NCBI GenBank assembly: GCA_023105745.1
Contig: JALGQZ010000002.1
Span: 77,355,285-77,419,284 of the forward strand
Reading direction: 5' to 3'
DNA length: 64,000 bases
From: Austropuccinia psidii
Lineage: Eukaryota; Basidiomycota; Pucciniomycetes; Pucciniales; Sphaerophragmiaceae
Shown: positions 1 to 9,130 of the stretch, in pieces
Position numbering within the stretch: position 1 is the first letter of the stretch
Layout: each line of letters begins with the position of its first letter
Notes under the pieces: model-generated
Databases searched by the model: none
Told to the model about the DNA's origin: nothing
Seen by the model: the letters and a program-made list of their open reading frames with translations, nothing else
Program-made: the position numbers and the translations under genes

Positions 1-1218
1 CAACTGAGTGCAAACTTGGACAGAGGACCACCAATGGAAGGAGCAGCACCCTCAAGAAGAGGTGGAATGAAATCTAGAAGATCAAGATCCTTTTCTGGAC
101 TTTTGGGTGGCTACCCTGGCATGTCTGAAGGTGCAAGAGCAAGACAAGGGGAAGTTGAAGATGAAGAGGGGGGAGAGTCTGTGGAAGAGGAAGATTCTGG
201 GGAAACTGAAGTGGCAGATGCCTTGGCAAATGCTCCAGAGGTGCCTCAGGGTTCTAATCTAGCCTTTTCTAGTCAACCTCTTGTCTCTCAAACTGATCCA
301 AGTCTCCTCAAGATGATGAAGCAGATGACTCAATTCATGGGGCAACTCACTCAAGCAGTTGCTCCCAGGGACAATTCCAAAGCCCCTGCTTTCAAGACTC
401 CATCCATGAAGGCACCTGATTATTTTGATGGTACTCAAGCTCATAAATTGAGAGGATTTATCCAATCCTGTCAATTAATCTTCCATAATGATCCAGCAAA
501 TTTCTTCTCTGACAGGAAGAAAGTTCTTTACTCAACTTCTTTTCTCACTGGTAGAGCTGGAAAGTGGATTGAACCCTATCTCTCAAATATTTCCAATGAA
601 GACCCTTCCTATCTTCTCAATAATTGGCCATTATTTGAATCTCAATTATTCACTCTGTTTGGTGACCCCAATGAAGTCAGGAAAGCTGAACAAGAGTTGG
701 ACAATTTGAGGATGAAGGAAAGTGGTCATGTTTCCTTGTACATTGCAGATTTCAGAAGCTTAATGTCAAGAATTGGAGATTGGGGGGAAAGAGCTTATAT
801 CCATGTTTACAGAAGAGGATTGGCATCAAGATTAATGGATCAGTTGGCTTCTCACCCTGGCACTTTTGATACTCTTCAAGAACTTATGGATGTCACTTTA
901 GAATTAGACACAAGATTTCATGAGAGGCAAAAAGAAAAGGGTGGCAATCAAGAGAAGAAGCCTCCAGTCATTGGATCCAATCAATCTAGGCCTCCTCAAA
1001 ACTCATCTTCAAAGAGGCCTCACCAGAAGAAGAACAAGAAGGGCAAGCAGTTCCAATCTTCAAAGGACAAGCCTCATGCCTCTCTCCTCAATACGGACAA
1101 TAAATTCATCGGTTCTGAAAAGGAGAGGAGGATCAAAGAGGGGTTGTGTACTTATTGTGGTGGAAAGCACCCAATTGAAAAATGCTTCAAGAGACCTCAG
1201 AACAAGCCTGGGTCATGA
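1..1218 (+). CDS. Gag (capsid-nucleocapsid) of element A, 5'-partial
   Basis: The frame is open from base 1, so the true start is upstream; the corresponding start in element B is at 21662. In order it holds a basic Ser/Arg-rich N-terminus, an acidic Glu-rich stretch, a retrotransposon_gag domain (roughly residues 170-305, with conserved GKWIEPYLSN and FGDPNEV), a Lys/Gln-rich basic tail and a C-terminal zinc knuckle C-x2-C-x3-H-x4-C. The knuckle spacing is x3 rather than the usual x4, and B shows the same spacing. The frame stops at TGA 1216. The sequence homologous to the Gag-Pol join of element E continues in another frame just after, so a separate Gag may be natural or due to a frameshift. 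Bases 1-1080 contain no CpG at all. Confidence 0.88.
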   Translation, partial: QLSANLDRGPPMEGAAPSRRGGMKSRRSRSFSGLLGGYPGMSEGARARQGEVEDEEGGESVEEEDSGETEVADALANAPEVPQGSNLAFSSQPLVSQTDPSLLKMMKQMTQFMGQLTQAVAPRDNSKAPAFKTPSMKAPDYFDGTQAHKLRGFIQSCQLIFHNDPANFFSDRKKVLYSTSFLTGRAGKWIEPYLSNISNEDPSYLLNNWPLFESQLFTLFGDPNEVRKAEQELDNLRMKESGHVSLYIADFRSLMSRIGDWGERAYIHVYRRGLASRLMDQLASHPGTFDTLQELMDVTLELDTRFHERQKEKGGNQEKKPPVIGSNQSRPPQNSSSKRPHQKKNKKGKQFQSSKDKPHASLLNTDNKFIGSEKERRIKEGLCTYCGGKHPIEKCFKRPQNKPGS

Positions 1219-1234
1219 TCAAGAGGCTTCCCTA

Positions 1235-1838
1235 GCAAGCAGGGAAAAGCCTGAGTGGGGATCATGATGTGTTCAATGGTTCTCACTTATTTCCTTCAAG
1301 AGCACAATTGTGCACTCTGAATACTAGTGTCAATAAATCTTTAAAATTTCTTATTTTCTCTTCTATCTCTGATATTTTTTATAGTATTCTCATTGATTCT
1401 GGTGCTACAAATTCCTTTATTGCAAAGAATTTTGTTCTCAAGTACTCATTGACTCTGTCAGAGCTCCCTGAAAAGATTCCTCTTTTCATTCTGGATTCCA
1501 ATGAATCCCCTGCCTTGTTCATCACCCATTATACCAAGTGGGTAGTTGACTTACCTTCCTTCCCAAGCTTTGAATGGGACTTCTTTATCATAGATTCACC
1601 CAAGGGAGAAGACCTGATGTTGGGCTATGATTTCCTTTACCATTTTAATCCCATTATTGATTGGAAAGATGGATTGATCACTCATGATTCTAGTGGTATT
1701 ATTCCTTCTACTAGTAATGACTTAGCCACTGCTGTCAACAGTGTTGCTCTGGTTGGTGAACTCAAGACAACTTCCCTTCTTTCTTCTGTCCATACCCCTT
1801 CCATAATTCCCTCAGTAATTACTTCCATTAAGAGATGA
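1235..1838 (+). pseudogene. Protease region of element A pol
   Basis: This is a retropepsin-like aspartic protease that would process Gag-Pol. The active-site motif LIDSGATNSF is intact near 1390-1420, and the flap-side motif LMLGYDFL lies near 1617. The segment is in a different frame from gag and again from RT. Comparison with element E, where the PR-to-RT linker is one frame, puts a frameshift near 1825 just before the conserved DEVFKEI stretch. A TAG lies just upstream (1232) in this frame, so the piece cannot be expressed as is. Confidence 0.75.
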
Positions 1839-2763
1839 AGTCTTCAAAGAGATAAAGGATGTTGGAGAAGATGGTGCCATATCTTCACTTCATCTCTTTC
1901 AAGGGGATATGGACCTTCCTCCTTTATCTTTTCATGCCTCCCTGGAGGAGCAGTGGGATGAGGAGGAAGAGCCAGAGGAAATTGAAACTGTGTTGAAGGT
2001 AGTCCCTCCTGCTTATCACCAATATTTGGATGTATTCTCCAAGGTTAAAGCAGAGAAACTTCCTCCACACCGCACCTGTGATCACCATATTGAATTGGAG
2101 GGTCTTCTACCTCCAATTGGTGTTATCTACTCCTTATCAAATCAAGAGTCAGAAACACTATGGGCCTAAATTTCAGAGAATGTAGAGAAAGGTTTCATTA
2201 GACCAAGCTCCTCTTCAACAGGAGCACCTGTCCTTTTTGTTAAGAAAAAGGATGGAGGTCTTCGTTTGTGTGTTGATTACCGCAAACTTAATGCTGTTAC
2301 TAGGAAGAACAGGTACCCTGTTCCTCCTATGAACAAGCTCCTTACCGTATTCAACGGTTCCACTATCTTCTCCAAGATATACCTGCATGGTGCATATAAC
2401 CTTCTGAGAATCAAAGAGGGTGATGAGCACTTAACTGCCTTTAGAACCAAATATGGTAGTTATGAGTATTTGGTCATGCCATTTGGTTTGACCAATGCTC
2501 CTGCTTCTTTCCAGAATCTAGTAAATGATATCTTTGCAGATTTCTTGGATGTGTTTGTTGTGGTTTATTTAGATGATATTATGGTCTCTTCCATTTCTGA
2601 GGAGGAACATGTCAAACATGTGGCCTCTGTCCTCCAAAGACTGAGGGACAATAATTTGTTTGCCAAAGCCTCCAAGTGTGTATTCCATGCCTCAAGTGTG
2701 GAATACTTGGGCTATGTTGTTTCAAGTGATGGCCTCAAGATGAATTCTTCAAAGGTTCAGTAA
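1827..2763 (+). pseudogene. Linker and reverse transcriptase of element A
   Basis: This encodes a Ty3/gypsy-type RNA-dependent DNA polymerase. It starts with an acidic linker (EEEEPEEIETV). RT motifs include the [12 protein letters not shown] and VDYRKLN blocks, [13 protein letters not shown] and the catalytic YLDD at 2566-2577, so the catalytic aspartates survive. Two in-frame stops interrupt it: TAA at 2167 (Tyr is usual in E) and TAA at 2761 (Gln expected). The same frame continues on both sides of each, so they are substitutions rather than gene boundaries. Confidence 0.82.
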
Positions 2764-3400
2764 ATCCTCAATTGGCCTCAGCCCAAAAACATCAAGGCCC
2801 TTCAATTGTTTCTTGGCTTTGCCAATTCTTATCATCATTTCATTAAAAATTATTCTAAAAAAATCACTTCTCTTACTTCTCTCCTTAAAAAAGATTCTGC
2901 TTTCATCTTCAATGAGGATGCTCTTAGTCAGTTTCAAGCACTCAAAGAAGCTTTCACCTCTGCTCCTATCTTATCTCACTTCAATCCTTCTCTACCTACT
3001 ATAGTAGAGACTGATGCTTCTGATTATGCTTTGGGTGCCGTACTGAGCCAGGTGAATGACTCAGGAAAGCATCCCATTGCATTTGATAGTCGCAAGCTTC
3101 TCCCAGCTGAGCTGAACTATGAAATTCATGACAAGGAACTCCTTGGCATAGTTTGGGCTCCCAAGCTCTGGAGAGCATTCCTTCTTTCTCTTTCCAATTC
3201 TTTTGAGGTCTTGACAGACCACTCTTCCTTGCAGTATTTTATGTCTTCCAAAGTTCTTACTTGTCGTCAGGCCCGTTGGGCTGAATTCCTTTCAGAATTT
3301 CACTTCACTATCACTTACTGCCCAGGCAGGCTGGCCACTTTTCCGGATGCCTTGTCACATCGGGACAATGTGTACCCCAAGAGGGGGGTGGACTTCATCA
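2764..3400 (+). pseudogene. RT thumb and RNase H of element A
   Basis: This is the RNase H domain that degrades the RNA strand during reverse transcription. It continues in frame 1 after the 2761 stop. Visible motifs are FLGFANSYHHFI (RT thumb), ETDASDYALGAVLSQ (first catalytic Asp, near 3010), a central Glu in HDKELLGIVWA and LTDHSSLQYF (catalytic Asp, near 3216). This is the ordinary gypsy RH arrangement. No break was seen within the segment. Confidence 0.82.
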
Positions 3401-4345
3401 GCAAGAATCCTCAAAATTTTCATCAAGTAATCAAGCAAGATGGAATTCAAGAGTCAAGATTCTTTTCAATCAAAGTGGAAGTGTTTTCAGATTTAGTTGA
3501 CAAGATTCAAAAAGAAGTATGGCAAGACAAAGACTATAAAGAAATACTCAAGCAACTAGCAAGAGGTGAATCAGTCTCAGATTATTCTCTTGAACCTCAA
3601 GCCAAGTTGTTATTATTCAAAGACAGAGTGGTAATCCCAAGCAATGAAGAACTTCAACTCAATATTCTTCAAAAGCGTCATGACTCACCTTTGGCTGGCC
3701 ATCCTGGCCAGGAGAAGACCCTCAAGCTCATCAAGAGGGACTTTTATTGGGCTGGCATGAATCAATTCATCAAGGACTATGTGGCCTCATTTCAGCAATG
3801 TTCAAGAAACAAGAACATTCATCACAAGAAGTTTGGACTACTCAAGCCTCTTCAAATTCCATCTGGTCCTTGGAATTCCTTATCAATGGACTTTATTACT
3901 CAATTGCCCTTGTCAAACAGCTTTGACTCAGTTCTAGTAGTTGTGGACAGGTTCTCAAAAATGGAAATCTTCATTCCAACTTATGGTACAATCACTGCTC
4001 TGGACTTAGCTCAAATCTTCATTAGTCATGTATTTTCCAAGCATGGCCTTCCAGTCAGTATTGTCAGTGATAGAGGATCTTTATTTGTTTCAGCATTTTG
4101 GACTCAATTATGTCAGCAGCTCAAGATATCAAGAGATCTTTCAACCGCTTTTCATCCTGAAACAGATGGACAGACAGAGAGGGTAAATCAGATTCTAGAA
4201 CAGTATCTTTGGATGTATGTCAGCTATCATCAAGATGACTGGTACACCTGGCTCCCTCTGGCTGAATCTGCCTATAATAATGCAGAACATTCATCAACAA
4301 AGCAATCACCTTTTTCACCATTTATGGAAGAAATCCCAGCTTTAA
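3401..4345 (+). pseudogene. Integrase of element A (zinc-binding and DDE core)
   Basis: The integrase inserts the cDNA into the host genome. Its N-terminal HHCC finger has His at 3679 and 3700 and Cys at 3799. The first Cys, present in element E (LSCQKC), is Phe here (TTT at 3790), which should damage zinc binding. The DDE core is intact: Asp 3889, Asp 4069 and Glu 4177, giving the standard D-x35-E spacing. A one-base indel near 4330-4345 shifts the frame before the C-terminal part. Confidence 0.83.
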
Positions 4346-4952
4346 CTCAATCCATATTTCTCAAGACTCACCGGCTGGAAAGTTATCAACAAAACTTCAA
4401 TCAGTACAGCAAGTTGTCAAAGAAGAATTAGAGTCAGCAATAAGGAGGTTCAAGAAGTATGCAGATAGAAATAGAGCAATTCCACCTGATTTCCAACCTG
4501 GGGACAAAGTATGGCTAGCTTCCAAGAACATCAAGACAACAAGACCCACCAAGAAATTATCAGAAAGATGGCTGGGACCTTTTGAAGTTCTGAAGAAGAT
4601 TGGCAGCCACTCATATCACCTCAAGTTGCCTCAGCAATGGAAGACAGTTCACCCTGTATTCCATGTGTCCTTATTAAAACCAGTCAAGCATTCAACTATC
4701 CCAAATCGCCATCAATTGCTGCCACCACCAGTTTTAGTGGAGGAGCAAGAAGAATGGGAAGTGGCTCAGGTTCTGGACTCAAAACTCAAAAGAGGTAAAT
4801 TATGGTATCTTGTAGAGTGGAAAGGATTCAGTGAAGACCCAGATAGAACCACTTGGGAACCATATTCCAACCTTACCAACTCACCAGACCTTGTCAAGTA
4901 TTTCCATTCATTATATCCAGACAAGCCTGGTCCAAATACCTCAAGAGTTTGA
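4341..4952 (+). pseudogene. Integrase C-terminus and chromodomain of element A
   Basis: This is the C-terminal integrase domain (VHPVFHVSLLKP) followed by a classic chromodomain near 4760-4930, with motifs WEVAQVLDS, LWYLVEWKGF and TTWEPYSNL. In chromoviruses this module binds methylated histone H3 and steers integration to heterochromatin. It lies in frame 3, whereas the integrase core is in frame 1, because of the indel near 4340. After that shift it is open to the stop at about 4950. Confidence 0.85.
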
Positions 4953-4954
4953 TT

Positions 4955-5424
4955 ATGGTGCTTGGTGGGGAGAAGAAGTTATGAAAGTAAGTTCCTCTCC
5001 TGGAATGCACCTTTAAGGGGGTATTCTACCCATATGTTGTTGTAAGCATCACCTTGGCCACTTTGTGAGCACTTGTCAATTCTTTGGACAGGTTCAGGAA
5101 GCATACAACATCAATACCCTCCATTTGGACCTTATCAAGATATGGCCAAATGTTTTCTTTCTTTCTCTTTTTCTTTTCCTTTTATTTATCATTTCATTTA
5201 TTCCAATCATCATAATTCAAGACATTCATTACTTCAAGTCATTTACGGAAATTCATTTCAGAAGTTATTTATGGCAATTCATGTCAGAAGTCATTTATGC
5301 CAAATTATTTCAGTTTTATGGTGCTTGGTGGGCAGTGGAAGTTATGAAAGTAAGTTCCATCTCCTGGTATGCATCCCTGAGGGTTCTACTTCTTTTAAAA
5401 CGTTACCTTGGCCACTCTGTGAGC
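4955..5424 (+). repeat. Duplicated 3' UTR motif of element A
   Basis: A motif of about 110-120 bp occurs twice as a direct repeat, at 4955-5073 and 5318-5424. Each copy runs from ATGGTGCTTGGTGGG through a GTAAGT splice-donor-like hexamer to ACCTTGGCCACT and TGTGAGC. The spacer is T-rich. The same motif is found twice on the minus strand in element E (47496-47603 and 47756-47870), so it is a conserved feature just after the chromodomain. Its function is unknown. Confidence 0.8.
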
Positions 5425-5727
5425 ATCAAATGATTGATTTTCATTTTTCAGACACTTCTTGGCCAGAATCAAGAAACTCACCACAAGGAGGACCAGCCAT
5501 CTGGATTTTTCTTTATTTCTTTTCTTTACTCTCATTTTCTCTTATTCTTTTATTTATTTCTTTCTTTACTTGTATAATTTTCTTTTGTTTATTTCTTTAA
5601 AGCAGCAGCATCCCCTCCCCAAATCATGTATTGGGAGGTTCCATTATCTTTTTTTTTATTTTTATTTCTTAGTAGTTATAAGAGTGGGGATAGAAGTCAA
5701 ACCAAACACAAACAAGGAAAAGGAAAA
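5425..5727. other. T-rich non-coding stretch of element A
   Basis: This pyrimidine-rich sequence lies between the second 3' UTR motif and the 3' end of the antisense gene. The short frames here are runs of Phe/Leu/Ile/Ser codons without recognisable domains. It is probably shared 3' UTR for the convergent transcripts of pol (+) and the antisense gene (-). Confidence 0.5.
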
Positions 5728-6940
5728 CTAGTTATCTCTACCTAAATCATCAAAAGTTCTCTGGAAGTCATTTATCAACTCATCTTCATACCAGGCAAAT
5801 TTAGCAGCCATTTCTTCAGAAGCAGTCCCTGGAATCATTCTATCATTGGCATACATGATCACCTCTCTGCTATTTCTATCAGCGCCCCTGAATAATCTGG
5901 CCACAGCATCTTGATTTTCACTTGCCGCATTGGGATCTTCTCTGGTAACTCAGATAGGCCAACGATCCCTTCTTTGAAACACTTGAGCGGCAGGAAACGG
6001 TAAAGGAGACAAACCATCCCTTCTTCTACTGGAGCTGGCCTCAGGTTGGAGTTGACAAGAGGTGGGCATGGGTGAGATTCTGGAAGGTTGGACTGGTGAT
6101 GGCCTTACTGCTGGATTCAAGGCAGGCCTGGAATGGGAAGTAGTTGGTGAAGGAGGAGGAATTGTGGAAGGAATGGAAGCAAGCATTGGTTGGAAGCTTC
6201 TGGGGGTACTGGGAATTATTTGGCTTTGGAACCTGTTGGCAAGAGGCTGAGCAGAGGAATTGCTGGATGGATGGCCAACTTAATGAGGGACAACTTCAAC
6301 TTCTTCACCATCCAACTCATCACTCCCCTCAGCATCTGGATCAGATGGGGAATCAGCAATCCTTCTTATCTTTTTCACTACCTTCACTACTCCATCAGTA
6401 TTGGTCCTTGAGATTGGGACTTCTGAGCTGTAATGTATGGGCCCTCCAACACTAGTCCATCTTGCCACATCCCTCTGCCTGGAACCAGTCACTACATCAA
6501 AATATCAGTACCAATTCAATCAAGACATGCAAATCACTCACATTGAGAAAATCCTGAGGTTGCATCAGGAGTAGGTTCCTCAAGAATGGGGAATTCCTGC
6601 CCATAAGGCCCATCCTTCCTGCTCCATAAGTGCCTCCTGACTTTGGACAAGGTTGACCCGGTACAAGGACATGGTTTCTTTCCAATGAAGCAAAAGTGGC
6701 ATTTTGACGATCGAGGATTGTAATGTTGAAAGCATTCCTTACCCTTGGCCAAACATTCAGTACAGGCAGGATCAAGAACTTCAACTGCTCTGAACCCATC
6801 ATAGGTTTGGGAGGGATCAAAAGACCTGAAGACGCCATGGAAGGGGAGGACAATTGACTGAAGATGCCAGAACCACAAAGAACAGATGGTGGTGGTGCAG
6901 AAGGAGAAGATTCAGTGAGTTTAGTCAGTTTGGAACTCAT
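5728..6940 (-). pseudogene. Antisense Zn(II)2Cys6-motif gene carried by element A
   Basis: This is a two-exon gene of about 387 codons, opposite in direction to gag-pol. The start ATG is 6940-6938 and the stop TAG 5730-5728. A 50-bp GT-AG intron (6541-6492) has donor GTGAGT. Exon 1 holds a perfect C-x2-C-x6-C-x10-C-x2-C-x6-C array (6764-6669), matching the fungal Zn2Cys6 binuclear cluster, with a Lys-rich first loop. Exon 2 is acidic (DPDAEGSDELDGEE), then Pro/Ser-rich, and ends in a conserved-looking helical segment (MAAKFAWYEDELIND). Lesions are a one-base deletion near 6830, TAA at 6280 and TGA at 5950 (a likely CGA-to-TGA change). A second copy lies in element F; E lacks it. A DNA-binding role is inferred from the motif only. 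Confidence 0.78.
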
Positions 6941-7840
6941 AACTGAAGAATATGCAAGCAGAAGATTCAAGATGTCAGAATCAATCCACTCCATATCAAG
7001 AAAAAGATTTTGACCTCAAGGAAATGGGGGCCATAACTCAATTATGCCCCCCCTCAAAGCCTCTAAGGTGAAGGTTCATACCCCTTTGGGGCTGAACTCA
7101 TCATCCAGGGCCTCTCCTGAAACTTTGGGGAGGCCAGGATCTTGATGGTCCTGGACCCCATCAATGGGTCCAGGGCATGTATGGTGAAAATTGGATTTGG
7201 GCCACTTCTGGGCCCAGGGGATCCATTTTGGTCCTGGGGGCCTCCAATAGTCCCCATGGACCACGGACCGTAGGACCCCAAAGACCCAAAATGGCCAATA
7301 ATGGCCATAAATCATGAAATGACCAAAAATCACCAAAGCACCCAAAAAGGCCAAAGGCCATAAAAATCAAAAATATCAAGATTCATCAGGGAAGGGGCCA
7401 CAGCCCAAAAAACACTTTTGAGGGCTGTTTGAGGCCATTTCCATGGACAATGGGGACAAGACCCCTTGGAGGAAATTTCTTCAGGATTTCATTGGATTAA
7501 GCCTTGCCCAATGAGTACACTTCATATACTCATTAGGCATCATTTTTTGAGCACAAGAGCTCATTGGCCATTATTTTGGGATATATCCTATGGCCATACC
7601 CCAAGGGCAAGGTTGATTGAATCAGAAGAAAAGAAAAGAATATTTTGAAGTGGAATACTTACTCAAAACTTGAAAGAAGGGGGGAATCAATTTAATTTGA
7701 CAGAGAAGAATTGAAGAAGGATTTTCAGGTTAATGGTCAAGAGGAAAAGAAAATTAAAAAGAATTTTTTTGAAAAAATGTGGGGATATTGAGATGCCACT
7801 CAACAGTGGCAGGGTATTATGGTGTTCAGGAGCCTGCCAG
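6941..7840. other. Non-coding region between antisense gene and polypurine tract
   Basis: This stretch lies upstream of the antisense gene and should hold its promoter. Bases 7030-7270 are rich in G+C and in palindromic GGCC, GGGCCC, GGATCC and CCATGG words. Bases 7600-7840 are purine-rich. Homologous sequence lies in element F (24600-25545), so it belongs to the element. No convincing protein is encoded, and no TATA box is clear enough to name. Confidence 0.5.
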
Positions 7841-7841
7841 T

Positions 7842-7857
7842 TTCAAGAGGGGGATAC
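7842..7857 (+). promoter_or_regulatory. Polypurine tract of element A
   Basis: The sequence TTCAAGAGGGGGATAC directly precedes the 3' LTR that begins TGTAACAACC at 7858. The same tract sits before the F LTR (25549-25564). It is expected to prime plus-strand DNA synthesis. Confidence 0.8.
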
Positions 7858-8623
7858 TGTAACAACCATCCATCAGGGGTAAGGGTATTCATTCATATAC
7901 CCACTCAAATGCCTCAAAATCAAAAGGTCCACTGTTGCATCAATATTCAGTTTCAGCAATGTTCATTATAAAACATGCATACCGTTTGGTACATCAATAC
8001 AGCCTTTCAATACCTGTACAGGTTGGATTCACCCAATGCAGTTTCAATACACCAGCATGAAGCTGTATGATCACTCAAATACACCACACCTCTTGTACAG
8101 GTTCTGTACAGCTGTACAGGACCTGTATTGACCAGACTCAATTCAATAATTCAATCCTCTCATGAAAATTCTTCCTCTGGACCAGGGCTGGTGTTTCTCA
8201 CATATACTAGCCCCTCTTTCTCCCCCCTGGGGACTTTTCCCCAGTTAATTAATTTAGTTTATTTATTATTTCATAATTATTCTTATCCTTATTTTGGGTA
8301 TTATAATTATTTAACTTTAAGTTAGTCTTTTGATTTCTCTCTTTGCCTGTACAGTATGAGTTGGGTGGCCATATCCTTATGAACCCTTCTCTTTCCATTC
8401 TGACAGGTTGAAACAGTGGACTTGGACTTGTTTGTGGTTGGCTCTTCTATTTCTTACTCTTATTTCTTTGTTTCTGCTTTTCTCATATCTTTTATTATAT
8501 TAATTCATTCCTTACACTCTCAAGTGTATTCAATCCCTTCTTACCCTATCTTTGAGCCCTCCATAAGTGAGTCCCAGTTTACTGAGTGCCAGGCCCTCTT
8601 CACTTTGAAGAGCCCCTGTGACA
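7858..8623 (+). repeat. 3' LTR of element A (766 bp)
   Basis: The LTR begins TGTAACAACC and ends CCCTGTGACA, with TG/CA ends and short inverted termini. It follows the polypurine tract and is followed by foreign (element B) sequence. It contains a conserved TATA-like CACATATACTAG (around 8198), then the hairpin and inferred transcript start at 8243. This gives U3 of 385 bp and R-U5 of 381 bp. R-U5 length is identical in F (381) and similar in B and E, whereas U3 is much longer in B and E. Confidence 0.88.
8226..8256 (+). promoter_or_regulatory. LTR hairpin and inferred R start (self-primer) of element A
   Basis: The palindrome CTGGGGACTTTTCCCCAG is immediately followed by TTAATTAAT. AGTTAATTAAT (8243-8253) is the reverse complement of the PBS region seen in B and E. 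By analogy with Tf1/sushi elements the transcript would start at this AG. The A PBS itself is off-window, so pairing in A is inferred. Confidence 0.55.
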
Positions 8624-9130
8624 CCTTGATTCTGAGCAGTTTATATGCACCACCCAAATCAATATTGGAGAAGATAGAAGAACCATTAAAAAAATTGAGA
8701 AGCTTATTCATAGGAGGAACATGATACTTGTCCTTCTAGTGCCAGCATTGAGCTTGCAGTAATCAACACCCAAAGGGAGGCCACCATCTTTGGTTTTGAC
8801 AAAGAGGACAAGTGCTCCTGTTGAAGAGGAGCTTGGCAGGATGAAACCTTTCTCTACATTCTCTGAAATTTAGGCCGCGAGTGTATCTGACTATTGGTTT
8901 GATAAAGAGTAAATCACCCCAACTGGAGGTAGAAACCCCTCCAGCTCAATATGATGATCACAGGCACAGTGAGGGGGAAGTTTCTCTGCTTTCACCTTGG
9001 AGAATACATCCAAATAGTGGTGATAAACAGAAGGAACAACCTTAATCACAGTTTCTATTTTTTCTGGCTCTTCCTCTTCATCCAACAACTCCTCCAGCGA
9101 GTCATGATAAGATGAAGGAGGAAGGTCCAT
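8624..9130 (-). pseudogene. RT N-terminal part and linker of element B
   Basis: Reading leftward from 9130, this encodes the acidic linker (DEEEEPEKIETV), the KAEKLPPH block and the start of RT up to about the LLRIKE motif, where element A interrupts it. The YLDD catalytic part is missing from the window. The piece 9130-8891 is open and then broken by stops. Homology to E at 50400-50900 is obvious by eye. Confidence 0.78.

Larger units (their letters stand above)
1..8623 (+). mobile_element. Element A: Ty3/gypsy chromovirus with antisense extra gene, 5' end outside window
   Basis: This is a plus-strand LTR retrotransposon running gag, protease, RT, RNase H, integrase and chromodomain. It then has a duplicated 3' UTR motif, a minus-strand zinc-cluster gene, a polypurine tract and a 3' LTR (7858-8623). 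The 5' LTR and the first Gag codons lie left of base 1. The right end abuts RT sequence of element B at 8624. The matching region of element E (around 50400) reads straight through there, so A inserted into B; the expected 5-bp duplication would be CCTTG at 8624-8628, but its partner is off-window. Domain order and chromodomain place it among chromoviruses. Pol has two in-frame stops and about three frameshifts, so this copy is not autonomous. Confidence 0.9.

Noticed and set aside
1216..1270. Programmed frameshift between gag and pol in element A
   Set aside because: E reads from Gag into protease in one frame, so the change in A is more simply an indel, though this is not proven.
5065..5731. 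Frames of 90-175 codons after the A chromodomain
   Set aside because: Composition is that of a T-rich 3' UTR, and they overlap in different frames with no homology to E.
7063..7379. Overlapping minus-strand frames rich in Gly, Pro and Trp, also in F at 24663-25030
   Set aside because: Both follow the palindromic G+C-rich DNA; the frames are not maintained between A and F, so they are not coding.
8226..8242. NF-kB-like site GGGGACTTTTCC in the LTR
   Set aside because: The resemblance follows from the palindrome, and fungi have no NF-kB.
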